DNA of 64,000 nt, from positions 248,001 through 312,000 of the forward strand of contig NZ_JPJI01000026.1 in NCBI RefSeq assembly GCF_000732625.1, in the 5' to 3' direction. The stretch is from Nonlabens ulvanivorans. GTDB taxonomy: Bacteria > Bacteroidota > Bacteroidia > Flavobacteriales > Flavobacteriaceae. The position numbers and the translations under genes were made by a program. This document shows, one piece after another, positions 44,127 to 53,268 of the stretch. The notes beneath the pieces were generated by a model. It was not told the origin of the DNA and did not search any database. It saw nothing but the letters and a program-made list of their open reading frames with translations. The first letter of the stretch is position 1; each line of letters starts with the position of its first letter.

Positions 44127-45014
44127 ATGAAAAATATTGTAAGTAATTTTAAAACAATAGGATTAAGCTTCTTAGCTATTATGATTCTTTCCTGCGACGG
44201 CGATGAAGTTTGCGGCTACACTGGAGATAATGATCCCGATTGCCCTAACCTAGAAGCAAACATAGGTGATGATTGTGACAGTAATGGTGACACCATACTC
44301 GACGGAACGGTTAATGAGTTTTGTGAGTGTATTGGGGAAATGATGCCACCTGTAGCATGTGGTGATTTCATGCAAAATGTGGACTTTGAAGTAGTAACAG
44401 GAGATGTAAACGCCAGTATCGATCAAGATATAAACCTTGCAACGTCTTGGGGTCCTTTATGGGGCAGTGGTAGTGGATCAGCTAGCCTTGCAGATTTATG
44501 GAACTCATCATCTACATTACCAGGTGGATTTGTTCAACCTACTCCTTCTTCAGGAAACTATGCAGGAATGTGGATAGAAAATTCAAATGCTGCTAGCCCT
44601 AGTTTCAGAGAAGGAATGTTTAACCAGCTCAGTACATCCATTTTACCTTCTACAGGAATTTATGTCATGTCTTTCAATCATGCAGTGATGGGCATCACAG
44701 TAAATAATGATGTAAAAATAGGCGTGTATGGTGTGAACTTTAGTGGGACACTACCTCCTAACCCTACCAGTATGCAAACTCCATCTAATCTAGATTTATA
44801 TGGACCTGGAAACTCTGTATTATTAGGTGAGATTTTAGTTCCTGCGGGATCTTCAAACACATACACAACAGCAAGTCTAAGTTTTGACACCAATAGCTTA
44901 ACTATGCCAGCAGCTGGGTTTACACATATTATGATAACTCACAGTCATATCGTATTACCTGATTTTGGTAGAATGTTCATCGCATTTGACGATTACTGTT
45001 TAATTAGTGAATAA
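44127..45014 (+). CDS. Secreted lipoprotein of unknown function
   Basis: 295 residues from ATG 44127 (MKNIVSNFKT); an earlier ATG at 44100 is inside the stem-loop and less likely. Lipobox MILSC near residue 23. A Cys-rich stretch follows (CGYTGDNDPDCPN, CDSNGDTILDG, FCECIG), then a region of about 220 residues rich in Ser/Thr/Pro that looks like a carbohydrate-binding-type jelly roll (FMQNVDFEVVTGD, GNYAGMWIENSN, FAFDDYCLIS). I do not recognise a named family. The function is unknown. Confidence 0.75.
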   Translation: MKNIVSNFKTIGLSFLAIMILSCDGDEVCGYTGDNDPDCPNLEANIGDDCDSNGDTILDGTVNEFCECIGEMMPPVACGDFMQNVDFEVVTGDVNASIDQDINLATSWGPLWGSGSGSASLADLWNSSSTLPGGFVQPTPSSGNYAGMWIENSNAASPSFREGMFNQLSTSILPSTGIYVMSFNHAVMGITVNNDVKIGVYGVNFSGTLPPNPTSMQTPSNLDLYGPGNSVLLGEILVPAGSSNTYTTASLSFDTNSLTMPAAGFTHIMITHSHIVLPDFGRMFIAFDDYCLISE

Positions 45015-45077
45015 TGATTTTTAAGGGGACAGTGTAGTGCAGAGCAATCTCGCTGCGCTGGTTCTTTTATAATATTT

Positions 45078-45093
45078 CGCTTTCGCGAAAGCG
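45078..45093. repeat. Dispersed palindrome copy 10
   Basis: Perfect CGCTTTCGCGAAAGCG in the 135-bp gap between two lipoprotein genes. Confidence 0.9.
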
Positions 45094-45149
45094 ATTCTAA
45101 CGATAATAAAAAAACATATACCTTTAAAACTTACTTAAAACCCAACCTT

Positions 45150-45677
45150 ATGAAAACTAAAAAAATTAACTATCTATTACTGGCTTGTATTGTTCTATTA
45201 GTAACCGCTTGTAACTGGCCAACTGACACACCAGAAACAGCTCTAGATTGTTCAGGTGATGGACATGGAATTATTCAAAGATCTCAAGGAGTTCAAATGG
45301 TCAATGATTTTAATCAAATCAATCAAACGATTATGAATGAAAATTTACCTTATATAAATACAAACGGTGATTCCATTAATGTTTCTCATACACCTGAAGT
45401 TCACTTTAACTTAGATGATATGAAATGTTTTATTGAATACGTGGAGAGTTTTGAAGGAGAATATGAAAACTTAGGAATAAGAGCATATCTAGCTGCTCAA
45501 AATGACCCTACAACTAATAACTATAAAACGACCATCATTTTTGCTCCTACAGGATATCCAGTGGTAACTACTGGCTCTGCAATCTTCCCACAAGCACCTA
45601 ATATTCCTGGTGCTGACTTATTAAATCATGGTAACGCAGGAATGCCACCAGTAGGTACTGGATTATCTAATCCTTAA
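45150..45677 (+). CDS. Small lipoprotein next to a LytS/LytTR system
   Basis: 175 residues. Lipobox VTAC near residue 21. The remainder is not recognised; it has one Cys pair (CSGDGHG near 34 and MKCFIEY near 92) and a Pro/Gly-rich tail (PQAPNIPGADLLNHGN). It starts a run of four genes ending in a LytTR regulator, with the next gene 3 bp away. It may be a sensed or controlled surface protein of that system. Confidence 0.7.
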   Translation: MKTKKINYLLLACIVLLVTACNWPTDTPETALDCSGDGHGIIQRSQGVQMVNDFNQINQTIMNENLPYINTNGDSINVSHTPEVHFNLDDMKCFIEYVESFEGEYENLGIRAYLAAQNDPTTNNYKTTIIFAPTGYPVVTTGSAIFPQAPNIPGADLLNHGNAGMPPVGTGLSNP

Positions 45678-45680
45678 ACA

Positions 45681-46313
45681 ATGACATTAGTAGAAGTAAC
45701 GAGTTATATTCTGTATTCTAGTATGATTACTGCATTATTATATGCAGTAATTAACTGGAATCACATTAAAAATAAACCAGAATTATGGATACTTATTTTT
45801 TTATTAGTAACTACCGTTCTTGACTTGTGTGGTGTATATTTTAGGCTTTATCATGGTTCTAAACTACAGGTTTTCAGCAATCTTATTATATTAATTTCTA
45901 ATCTTATATTGTCCTATTGGTTTTATAAACATATTAAAAATAAAGTCTTGCTCTTTATCAGTATTTCTACCATTTTTTTATCATTTTTCATCAGCGCCTT
46001 TCAACAAAATTTTTTAAGAGAGATATTTTATTATGCAAATTTTATAATCTCTATCATTTTATTAATTAATGTCTTTTTCTATTTATACAAGCTCTTGCTT
46101 TCAGATAATGTAGTACGCTATAACAAAACGCCGGCTTTCTGGATCTCCATAGGTATAGTTATCTATCAAATAAATCTAGTTATTGTATTCTTTCTTATAC
46201 AAGAGAAACTTAAACTTACTACTAACATTTATTTCACGATTATTACAACGGTAAGCGTATTACTTTATAGTAGTATCATTTATGGAATAAAGCTATCTAA
46301 AGATTATGGATAA
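45681..46313 (+). CDS. Multi-helix membrane protein, possible separate sensor module
   Basis: 210 residues with about seven predicted helices (for example MITALLYAVINWNHI, ELWILIFLLVTTVLDLCGVY, FSNLIILISNLILSYWFY, FIISIILLINVFFYLYKL and TIITTVSVLLYSSIIYG) and almost no soluble part. No known family is recognised. It overlaps the histidine kinase by 8 bp. The kinase has only one helix and no sensor domain, so this protein may supply the sensing part. That is inference. Confidence 0.7.
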   Translation: MTLVEVTSYILYSSMITALLYAVINWNHIKNKPELWILIFLLVTTVLDLCGVYFRLYHGSKLQVFSNLIILISNLILSYWFYKHIKNKVLLFISISTIFLSFFISAFQQNFLREIFYYANFIISIILLINVFFYLYKLLLSDNVVRYNKTPAFWISIGIVIYQINLVIVFFLIQEKLKLTTNIYFTIITTVSVLLYSSIIYGIKLSKDYG

Positions 46314-47106
46314 TCTAGTATTAACTTATACTTTACTTTTCATTTTAGTACTGGTTGTTGTGTTAGGGATGGTGTTTTTATTTATAACCTTCAACAATCG
46401 TAAAAACCAGCTTCTTCAACAACAACTAGAAGATCAACTGGCCGCACAAAAGAAGCAATACGAGAGTGAACTTAATGCCTTGCGCAGTCAACTCAATCCG
46501 CATTTTGTGCATAATAGTTTAAATGCTATTCAATATTACATCCAGCGCAACGAGGTTGAAATAAGCGAAGATTATCTTACCAAGTTTTCAAAATTAATGC
46601 GTCTCTTTTTTGATTATTCTCGTACCAAAACTATTACACTTAAAGAAGAAATAGCCTTCATTAAAAAATATCTAGATATTGAAAAACTAAGGTTTGAAGA
46701 TAAAATTGAATATTATATTAATATAGATAAATCGCTAGATACTACTGACCTCAACATACCTACCATGATGATACAGCCTATACTAGAGAACGCGGTAAAT
46801 CATGGAATCTTTCATAAAACCTCAACGGGTACTATAGAAGTCGATTTTAAAACAACTAAAGAGGAGAATCAATATCAAATAGTTATTAAAGATGACGGAA
46901 TAGGAATCAATAAGACTAAAAAACACAATAAAAACACCACAGGAACTGCAAAAGCACACTCTAGTACTGTCATTGCAGAACGATTAGATATTTTAAACGA
47001 TAGTGGTGACTGGAACATCTCCTTCTCTATCCATGACCGATCTGATATTGATGACGGTACAGGTACCATCGTTCAATTAACCATTCAAAATTTAAGTGAG
47101 TTATGA
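46306..47106 (+). CDS. Sensor histidine kinase, LytS/YpdA type, single-helix
   Basis: 266 residues. One membrane helix (residues 5-29), a short coiled coil, then LRSQLNPHFVHNSLNAIQYY with the phospho-acceptor His, and an HATPase with PILENAVNHGIFHKT and IKDDGIGINK. It has no extracellular domain, unlike the propeller kinase at the window start, to which it is clearly paralogous in the catalytic part. It overlaps both neighbours (8 bp with the membrane protein, 4 bp with the regulator). Confidence 0.9.
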   Translation: MDNLVLTYTLLFILVLVVVLGMVFLFITFNNRKNQLLQQQLEDQLAAQKKQYESELNALRSQLNPHFVHNSLNAIQYYIQRNEVEISEDYLTKFSKLMRLFFDYSRTKTITLKEEIAFIKKYLDIEKLRFEDKIEYYINIDKSLDTTDLNIPTMMIQPILENAVNHGIFHKTSTGTIEVDFKTTKEENQYQIVIKDDGIGINKTKKHNKNTTGTAKAHSSTVIAERLDILNDSGDWNISFSIHDRSDIDDGTGTIVQLTIQNLSEL

Positions 47107-47849
47107 GCATAAAAACTATTTTAATAGATGATGAGCCTAAGGCTATCGCGATACTTAAAAATAAAATTGAACGCTTATGTCCAGATCTGGAAATCGTAGC
47201 AACGATAGAAAAACCAGCGCTCGCATTTGATATTATAAACGAGTTACAACCACAACTAGTATTTATAGATATCGCCATGCCTGGCATGAGCGGTTTTGAT
47301 GTATTGGAACAGTTTAAAAAACCGCAATTCGAAATCATATTTGCCACAGCTTTTGATCAATATGCCTTAGACGCTATTAAACAGTGCGCTATAGGCTACC
47401 TAGTTAAACCTATTGATAATGAAGACCTTGTAGAGGCAGTCACTAATGCTACAACAAATATCGAGCAAAAAAATGCACTAGTTAAAAACACGCAACTACT
47501 GGAAAACATCAATCAAGAAAACTTTCAAAAAAAGAAAATTGTCATTCCATCAACTGATGGATTAGAGTTTGTAAAAGTTAAAAGTATCACGCATTGTGAA
47601 GGCGTTGATGGATATACTAAAATTCACTTTACGAACCGTAAACCCATTCTTAGCTCCAGCAGCATTGGACATTTCAAAAAACTATTATCTCATCCAGATT
47701 TTTACCATGTGCACAAATCTTATGTAGCAAACACTAATCATATTATTAAGTATTTAAACGATGGATATGTAACCTTAACAGGTGATGTGACCATACCTGT
47801 CGCAAGAGCAAAACGTGCAGAGTTTTTAGAAAAATTCCGCAGTGCGTAA
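47103..47849 (+). CDS. LytTR-family response regulator
   Basis: 248 residues. Receiver domain with DDE (9-11), phospho-acceptor Asp56 in FIDIAMPG and the Lys of LVKPI; a linker; then LytTR (about 145-245) with KSITHCEGVDGYTKIHFT and FYHVHKSYVANTNHI. It is the partner of the kinase just upstream and a paralogue of the regulator at 2412-3149. Targets are unknown. Confidence 0.92.
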   Translation: MSIKTILIDDEPKAIAILKNKIERLCPDLEIVATIEKPALAFDIINELQPQLVFIDIAMPGMSGFDVLEQFKKPQFEIIFATAFDQYALDAIKQCAIGYLVKPIDNEDLVEAVTNATTNIEQKNALVKNTQLLENINQENFQKKKIVIPSTDGLEFVKVKSITHCEGVDGYTKIHFTNRKPILSSSSIGHFKKLLSHPDFYHVHKSYVANTNHIIKYLNDGYVTLTGDVTIPVARAKRAEFLEKFRSA

Positions 47850-47852
47850 GAG

Positions 47853-48458
47853 TTATCGCCTGCTTATATAATCGCTAGTATTTAGGTAGAAACGCCATGG
47901 CAAATTCTTATCTTCATCAGCATAATCGATTCCTATTCTAGTGGTTGATATAATATCGCTTTCGCGAAAGCGGAATAAATCACTCTTCTCTATCCATACT
48001 TCATCACCGGTTAAATCTGCTCCATAGAACGATTTATCGAGTGCAAAGGCTTTACTAAAATTACCAGGTCCTGAGGTTAAGGTCTTATCTAGTTTCTTTT
48101 TACCTCTGCGTTTTAGCATGATGTCTATACCTTCTACAGGCTCTACTGCACGTATTAAAATAGCGTCTGCATTACCATCAGTATTTGTGATGATATTAAA
48201 TAAATGATGGATGCCATAACACAAGTAAACATAAGCAACGCCACCTGGTTCATACATCACCTTAGTACGATCTGTAAAACGACCTAAATGTGAGTGACAA
48301 GCCTTATCATCATAACCACGATAAGCTTCAGTTTCAGTAATTATGCCGCTTGTTAGTTCTCCATTAATGTTACTCACAATCTTTTTACCTATTAAATCTC
48401 GAGATAATTCCACGACATCATTATGTTGATAATATGATATAGTTAACTTCTCAGACAT
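47853..48458 (-). CDS. DNA-3-methyladenine glycosylase (AAG/MPG type)
   Basis: 201 residues, cytoplasmic. PF02245 signs are LSRDLIGKKIV near 20, the catalytic Glu in TETEAYRG near 43, SHLGRFTDRTKVMYEPGGVAYVYL near 58-80, and CYGIHHLFNI. It removes alkylated purines in base-excision repair. A palindrome copy (47957-47972) encodes RFRES in a loop near residue 164. It ends 3 bp from the convergent regulator gene. Confidence 0.94.
   Translation of the reverse strand: MSEKLTISYYQHNDVVELSRDLIGKKIVSNINGELTSGIITETEAYRGYDDKACHSHLGRFTDRTKVMYEPGGVAYVYLCYGIHHLFNIITNTDGNADAILIRAVEPVEGIDIMLKRRGKKKLDKTLTSGPGNFSKAFALDKSFYGADLTGDEVWIEKSDLFRFRESDIISTTRIGIDYADEDKNLPWRFYLNTSDYISRR
47957..47972. repeat. Dispersed palindrome copy 11 (inside the glycosylase gene)
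   Basis: Perfect CGCTTTCGCGAAAGCG, read as Arg-Phe-Arg-Glu-Ser on the minus strand. Confidence 0.9.
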
Positions 48459-48509
48459 CGTTTTGGATTGAAAACACTAAATTAATGCTTGCAACGTTTT
48501 TCTATTGTT

Positions 48510-49358
48510 ATGAAGATGATAAAATACTTTTTCTTAATTTTTTCTGTCGTGGTTACCGCTCAACAAAAGACCGAACAGTTTTCGGTTTACTTTGATACCG
48601 ATAGTGCTGTTTTAAATACTCAATCACTGGATATAATTAACGCCTATGTTATCAATTCTGAAAGTTCTAGAATCACAAATATTTCTCTATCAGGTTATTG
48701 TGACGACCGTGGTAGTGTTGTTTATAACGAGCAACTAGCATGGGAACGAGTTTGGTCTATTATTGATTATTTGAAACCTAATTATGCATACGGTGCATTT
48801 AGCGAGCAAGCTATAGGAGAAGTTGCATTACAGTCCAGTTCAAACATTAAACAACAACGCACTCAAAATAGACGAGTAGATATAACAGTAACTTATGAAG
48901 AAGAACCTGAGCCTAGAGTAGAACCTATAGCCGTTGCTGCAGATAGTATTGAAAAATACCGTTCTTATGATATCTTAAAAGACAGTCTTCAAATTGGTGA
49001 TAAACTAGTATTTAACAATGTCATTTTCTATCCCGGCAGGCATGTTTTAAGAGAATCTTCTTTTCCAGTAATGGACTCTATTATCAACTCTTTATTACTT
49101 CATAAAAAATATGAAATCGAGATACAAGGCCATATATGCTGTCTATCTGCTGGTGTTTATGGACGAGACATGGACACAGGCCAATGGAATCTATCACAAG
49201 CTAGAGCAGAACAAGTAAAACGTTTTCTCGTTAAATATGGAGTCGCTGCTGATCGTCTAACGACCATAGGGAAACAGGCTAATTTTAAAACCGGAAAAGG
49301 TGATTTTTATGACCGTAGAGTTGAGATTCACATCACCGGAATACGTGAAGATGATTAA
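48510..49358 (+). CDS. Exported protein with two tandem OmpA-like domains
   Basis: 282 residues from ATG 48510 (MKMIKYFFLIF); an upstream TTG at 48489 is unlikely. A signal peptide ends near VVTAQ. Two OmpA-like domains follow: the first (about 20-125) with FDTDSAVLNTQSLDIINAY and LSGYCDDRGSVVYNEQLAWER, the second (about 160-280) with FNNVIFYPGRHVLRESSFPV, IEIQGHICCLS and LSQARAEQVKRFLVKYG. There is no barrel. Double OmpA domains without a barrel are uncommon; it may be a periplasmic peptidoglycan binder. Confidence 0.82.
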   Translation: MKMIKYFFLIFSVVVTAQQKTEQFSVYFDTDSAVLNTQSLDIINAYVINSESSRITNISLSGYCDDRGSVVYNEQLAWERVWSIIDYLKPNYAYGAFSEQAIGEVALQSSSNIKQQRTQNRRVDITVTYEEEPEPRVEPIAVAADSIEKYRSYDILKDSLQIGDKLVFNNVIFYPGRHVLRESSFPVMDSIINSLLLHKKYEIEIQGHICCLSAGVYGRDMDTGQWNLSQARAEQVKRFLVKYGVAADRLTTIGKQANFKTGKGDFYDRRVEIHITGIREDD

Positions 49359-49463
49359 AAATAGTCAACCTGAAGATTTCATAGTCTAAACTTGAAATTT
49401 TAAAACTAAATATCATATCAGTTACACATACTAAGACAGATGCATTTTACTGCAAAAACGAGC

Positions 49464-49471
49464 TATCTTTG
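49464..49471 (+). promoter_or_regulatory. -7 box for the DEAD-box helicase
   Basis: TATCTTTG matches TAnnTTTG, 20 bp before the ATG; the -33 region is weak. Confidence 0.4.
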
Positions 49472-49490
49472 CATGGTATAAAATCAACAT

Positions 49491-50624
49491 ATGTCTTTTG
49501 AATCCTTAGGATTATCTAACCAATTACTTTTTGCCTTAAGAGAAAATCAATTCTCTCACCCTACACCTATTCAAAAGCTAGCCATGCCTGATATCCTGGC
49601 TGGTAAAGATGTGCTAGGAATTGCAAAAACTGGATCTGGTAAAACCATGGCCTATGCCCTACCGCTTTTACAGCGATTAGAAGGAATTGAATCTGAAAAC
49701 AGACATATTACCGCATTGATACTGGTACCTACCAGAGAACTAGCAGCGCAGGTAAGTGAGGTTTTTATTCCATACTCTAAAGCTTTAACAAAGCCGTTGA
49801 TTACTACGGCAGTTTATGGCGGTGCTTCCATTAATCCGCAAATGCGTAAGATGAATAACGTCGATATTCTAGTAGCGACACCTGGTAGATTGTTAGAACT
49901 TATTGAAGCAAATGCAGTGCATTTAAAAAATGTCAAAGCTTTAGTCCTCGATGAAGCCGATAAAATGCTAACTAAAGGTTTTAAAAAGGAACTCGACCAG
50001 ATACTAAAACTATTACCTAACAAAAGACAAAACTTGTTATTCTCTGCCACGTTGAGTGAAGATGTTGATGAATTACAAAGAGTTTTGCTGAATGATCCAG
50101 TAACAGCATCTGTAGAAGAAAAGGAAGAGGATATATCTTTAATTAAGCAAATAGGTTATCGAGTCATTGAGAATAAAAAAGGAGCATTATTAAGACATCT
50201 CATGAAAGAAAAAGAGATGACTCAAGTACTGATTTTTTGCTCTTCTACCTACCAAGTAGATCATGTAAACGACAAGCTCAAAAAGAATGGAATAGCCTCA
50301 AAAGCTATTCATAGTAAGAAAAGTCAAGGTGCAAGAAACTCTGCATTGAGCGAATTCAAATCTGGAGAATTAACGGCATTAGTCTCAACAGATTTACTCG
50401 CTCGCGGAATAGACATCGAGTTTTTACCTTTTGTAGTAAATTATGAATTGCCTCGATCTCCTAAAGACTTTGTTCACCGTATAGGAAGAACCGGTCGAGC
50501 TGAAAATCCAGGAGAAGCTATTACGTTCATAAGCTCAGAAGAGTCTCACCACTGGCGAGTGATTCAGAAGAAAATGAAGATTAAAGTATGGACTGAGGAT
50601 TTGCCGGAGTGGAATTCTAAGTAG
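49491..50624 (+). CDS. DEAD-box RNA helicase (RhlE-like)
   Basis: 377 residues, cytoplasmic. All motifs are present: Q motif with FSHPTPIQ near 21, AKTGSGKT (I) near 44, PTRELA (Ia), TPGR (Ib), VLDEADKM (II), SATLS (III), STDLLARGIDIE (V) and HRIGRTGRA (VI). It ends soon after motif VI with no extra RNA-binding tail, so it is a minimal core helicase. Such proteins help ribosome assembly or RNA decay at low temperature. Confidence 0.93.
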   Translation: MSFESLGLSNQLLFALRENQFSHPTPIQKLAMPDILAGKDVLGIAKTGSGKTMAYALPLLQRLEGIESENRHITALILVPTRELAAQVSEVFIPYSKALTKPLITTAVYGGASINPQMRKMNNVDILVATPGRLLELIEANAVHLKNVKALVLDEADKMLTKGFKKELDQILKLLPNKRQNLLFSATLSEDVDELQRVLLNDPVTASVEEKEEDISLIKQIGYRVIENKKGALLRHLMKEKEMTQVLIFCSSTYQVDHVNDKLKKNGIASKAIHSKKSQGARNSALSEFKSGELTALVSTDLLARGIDIEFLPFVVNYELPRSPKDFVHRIGRTGRAENPGEAITFISSEESHHWRVIQKKMKIKVWTEDLPEWNSK

Positions 50625-50727
50625 GTCTTGAGTCTTTTTTAAGTTTTTACTCGCAGCGCAGTATCAAGTTTAGGTTTAAGTTTAAGTTTAAAATACTTAA
50701 AGGCACAAAACTTGATGACTTACCTAT

Positions 50728-51423
50728 ATGAAAAAACTCTTACTACTTTCTGTATTCACCTTGCTTTTTGTTTCTTGTAAGGACTCGGTTGAAACTGAAG
50801 TTCCTGAGGAAAAAGCATTTGACTACAAAGCTTATTTGTTGCGGAATAATGATGAAAATATTCCAACTTTTGAATTTCCGGCAAACGCACCTTCTAAGAA
50901 TATTTTTAAAATAATAGATAATTATACACAACAGGAATGTTTTGATGGTTTCCGATTCAATTACAAGATTGGTGCTTACAAAGTACAATGTTTTGCTGCC
51001 GAGTTTTGTCACAATCCGCCACCACCATCGAATCCAACAAGGTTGTCGTTTGAAATAAATGATAAGAATGGGCTTTGGTTCAATTATAAAATTATCAAAC
51101 CAAATCAAGTCAAAGATCAAAGCTTAATATTTTTGAATACTATAGAACGTGACTACAAACGTTTTATAATACGTTTTAAAGTAGATTCAAAAAGTGACGC
51201 TTTAATAACAGAGATAATTCTTGAGGATATTATTGAAGCTTACTTAACTTTCTCAAGTTCTTTATTTAAGCAGGAATATGGAAAACCTATTCATAAGGCA
51301 TCGCAGTCAGATTTAAATGATTTTAAAAGAAAACACGGAATGTTAATTGTATTTTATGATATAGAAAGCTTAAGAGTTCCACCGCCACCGCCACCAGCTT
51401 CTGAAATCAACAACGAGTTTTAA
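50728..51423 (+). CDS. Lipoprotein of unknown function, first of a pair
   Basis: 231 residues. Lipobox LFVSC near residue 17. The following FDYKAYLLRNNDENIPTFEF parallels [19 protein letters not shown] in the next gene, so the two are distant paralogues. The C-terminus is Pro-rich (PPPPPPASEIN). No family is recognised. Its stop shares one base with the next start (TAATG). Confidence 0.7.
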   Translation: MKKLLLLSVFTLLFVSCKDSVETEVPEEKAFDYKAYLLRNNDENIPTFEFPANAPSKNIFKIIDNYTQQECFDGFRFNYKIGAYKVQCFAAEFCHNPPPPSNPTRLSFEINDKNGLWFNYKIIKPNQVKDQSLIFLNTIERDYKRFIIRFKVDSKSDALITEIILEDIIEAYLTFSSSLFKQEYGKPIHKASQSDLNDFKRKHGMLIVFYDIESLRVPPPPPPASEINNEF

Positions 51424-52106
51424 TGAGAAAACTTCTCCTACTTTTAGTATTAATTGCATTTCTTTCCTGTAAACAAGAAAAGAATACTATTCTAGAAATC
51501 GATACTCCATTTGACTACACTAGTTACCTACTAAGTCATTCTGATAGTGTTCCTACTTTAGAGATAAAATTTGACCAACCCGATTCATTAGTCTTCGTTC
51601 AATTAAACGAGGAATTAATGCCAGATGGCTGTGAAACCTCTAAAGATTTTAATCTCAAAATTGATAGTTTAACTATTGCAGCAAGATTTCAACAGCCATG
51701 TGATATGCCTATGTTCTGTGGCCTAAAATTGAATGTAGAGGTACTTATTAATAGAGATAATCAAATACTAGTTGAACAAGAATTTGTAAATGACACTTCA
51801 GATTTACTTTTAAAAATTGACAGAGTTATTAAGAATAAAAATGAATATGCTTATAAAAACAGAACTGGACTAATCATTATAAGAGATAAAAAAGCAGATT
51901 TAAGTCAAAGTAAACTTGTCATTCAATCTTTTGTAGCGTCTTATAATAAATACATGGATAGCATCGCATTAAACCGTTTCTACAAAAACCTTGAAAAACT
52001 AAACCTAAAAGAACTTGACGAACTTAAAAAAGAAAGAATTTTAGTTCTAGAATACTGGAATTATCCTAAACCTAGAATTCCGGAAAGACAAGAATTAAAA
52101 AATTAA
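51423..52106 (+). CDS. Lipoprotein of unknown function, second of a pair
   Basis: 227 residues. Lipobox AFLSC near residue 16. It keeps the FDYxxYLL start motif of its neighbour and Cys pairs such as CETSKD and CDMPMFCG. A helical middle ([17 protein letters not shown]) ends the protein. It overlaps the convergent msrB gene by 4 bp. Function unknown. Confidence 0.7.
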   Translation: MRKLLLLLVLIAFLSCKQEKNTILEIDTPFDYTSYLLSHSDSVPTLEIKFDQPDSLVFVQLNEELMPDGCETSKDFNLKIDSLTIAARFQQPCDMPMFCGLKLNVEVLINRDNQILVEQEFVNDTSDLLLKIDRVIKNKNEYAYKNRTGLIIIRDKKADLSQSKLVIQSFVASYNKYMDSIALNRFYKNLEKLNLKELDELKKERILVLEYWNYPKPRIPERQELKN

Positions 52107-52489
52107 GAATCTTTCTTAAAATCCACACTCACACTGTTTACGCAGTGTCTAATTCCTGTCGCTGTAGGTCCATCGTTAAAAACATGGCCTAGATGGCTAC
52201 CGCAGTTAGCACACATAATCTCGGTACGTATCATACCATGAGATACATCACGTTTGCGCATAATAGCTCCTTCTATTTCATCATCAAAAGATGGCCATCC
52301 ACAACCGCTGTCAAATTTAGTTTCAGACTTATATAAGTCATTTCCACAAGCGGCACAGCTATAAGTTCCATCTTCATAATGCGTATTATACTCACCTGTA
52401 AATGGTCGCTCTGTTCCTTTTTCTCTTAGAACTCTATATTGCTCTGGAGTGAGTTCCTTTTTCCACTCTGCATCTGTTTTTTCTAACAT
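52103..52489 (-). CDS. msrB: Peptide-methionine (R)-S-oxide reductase MsrB (cytoplasmic)
   Basis: 128 residues. Zinc ligands CAACG near 43 and CANCG near 92, [24 protein letters not shown], and the catalytic Cys in [12 protein letters not shown]. It repairs methionine-R-sulfoxide. It has no signal and is probably cytoplasmic, in contrast to the next MsrB. Length is normal for the catalytic domain alone. Confidence 0.95.
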   Translation of the reverse strand: MLEKTDAEWKKELTPEQYRVLREKGTERPFTGEYNTHYEDGTYSCAACGNDLYKSETKFDSGCGWPSFDDEIEGAIMRKRDVSHGMIRTEIMCANCGSHLGHVFNDGPTATGIRHCVNSVSVDFKKDS

Positions 52490-52523
52490 AATACTATTGT
52501 TTGTTCGCTTTGATTTGTAAATA

Positions 52524-52539
52524 CGCTTTCGCGAAAGCG
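52524..52539. repeat. Dispersed palindrome copy 12
   Basis: Perfect CGCTTTCGCGAAAGCG with TA on both sides, between the two msrB genes. Confidence 0.9.
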
Positions 52540-52561
52540 TAATCTACACCAGCTCATGGGA

Positions 52562-53074
52562 TTATTTATTTAAAGCAGGAATTGCCTCACCTTCAGGTAT
52601 AAATTCTAGAGCTACTCCATTTATGCAATGGCGCTTTCCCGTTGTATCGCTAGGTCCATCATTAAACTCATGTCCTAGGTGACTACCGCATGTATTACAT
52701 TTTAATTCTGTACGTGCGTAGCCTATTTTATAGTCCACATCGCGTTCCACTTGACCTTCAATCGCTTGGTCATAACTAGGCCATCCCGTACCAGAATCAA
52801 ATTTGTTTGCATTATCATAAACAGGAGCATTACAAGCTGCGCAGATTAAGGTTCCTGCGGCGTATTGTTTATTTAAAGGGCTCGTGTGAGGTCGTTCTGT
52901 ACCTGCACGACGCAGTACATCATATTGCGCTGGTGTTAACTCTGCTTTCCATTGTGCATCAGATTTTTGTACTTCATATACTTTTTCTTGAGTATCATTC
53001 TGTGCTAAATCTGTTGTTGATGTTTTACAACCTATAGCTGCAATAATCGTTAAAGTTATTATTAAATATTTCAT
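52562..53074 (-). CDS. MsrB lipoprotein (exported)
   Basis: 170 residues. Lipobox AAIGC near residue 16, a linker, then MsrB (about 40-160) with Zn ligands CAACNAP and CNTCGSHLG, SGTGWPSYDQAI, and the catalytic Cys in KRHCINGVALEF. It likely repairs oxidised envelope proteins, and the cytoplasmic copy next to it suggests duplication followed by relocation. Both face the same direction. Confidence 0.93.
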   Translation of the reverse strand: MKYLIITLTIIAAIGCKTSTTDLAQNDTQEKVYEVQKSDAQWKAELTPAQYDVLRRAGTERPHTSPLNKQYAAGTLICAACNAPVYDNANKFDSGTGWPSYDQAIEGQVERDVDYKIGYARTELKCNTCGSHLGHEFNDGPSDTTGKRHCINGVALEFIPEGEAIPALNK

Positions 53075-53268
53075 GTCTTATTTTTAAGTAAAGTTACATG
53101 ATTAAAGAGTTTTCGGTTCTTTAAGATTTGTTAAGTATTATGTCGTTTATATCACAAAAACATTGCAGATAAGTAAACAGTAAGTAGGAATGATTGCAGA
53201 AACAAAAGAAAATAAAAAATGCTCTTAAATAGCGACTGCCTTTACGGCATAATTGCTAATTTTAGGGC

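Noticed and set aside
50664-50692. Short TTTAAG tandem repeat as a phase-variation tract
   Set aside because: Only about three units in AT-rich intergenic DNA, too few to support slippage control.
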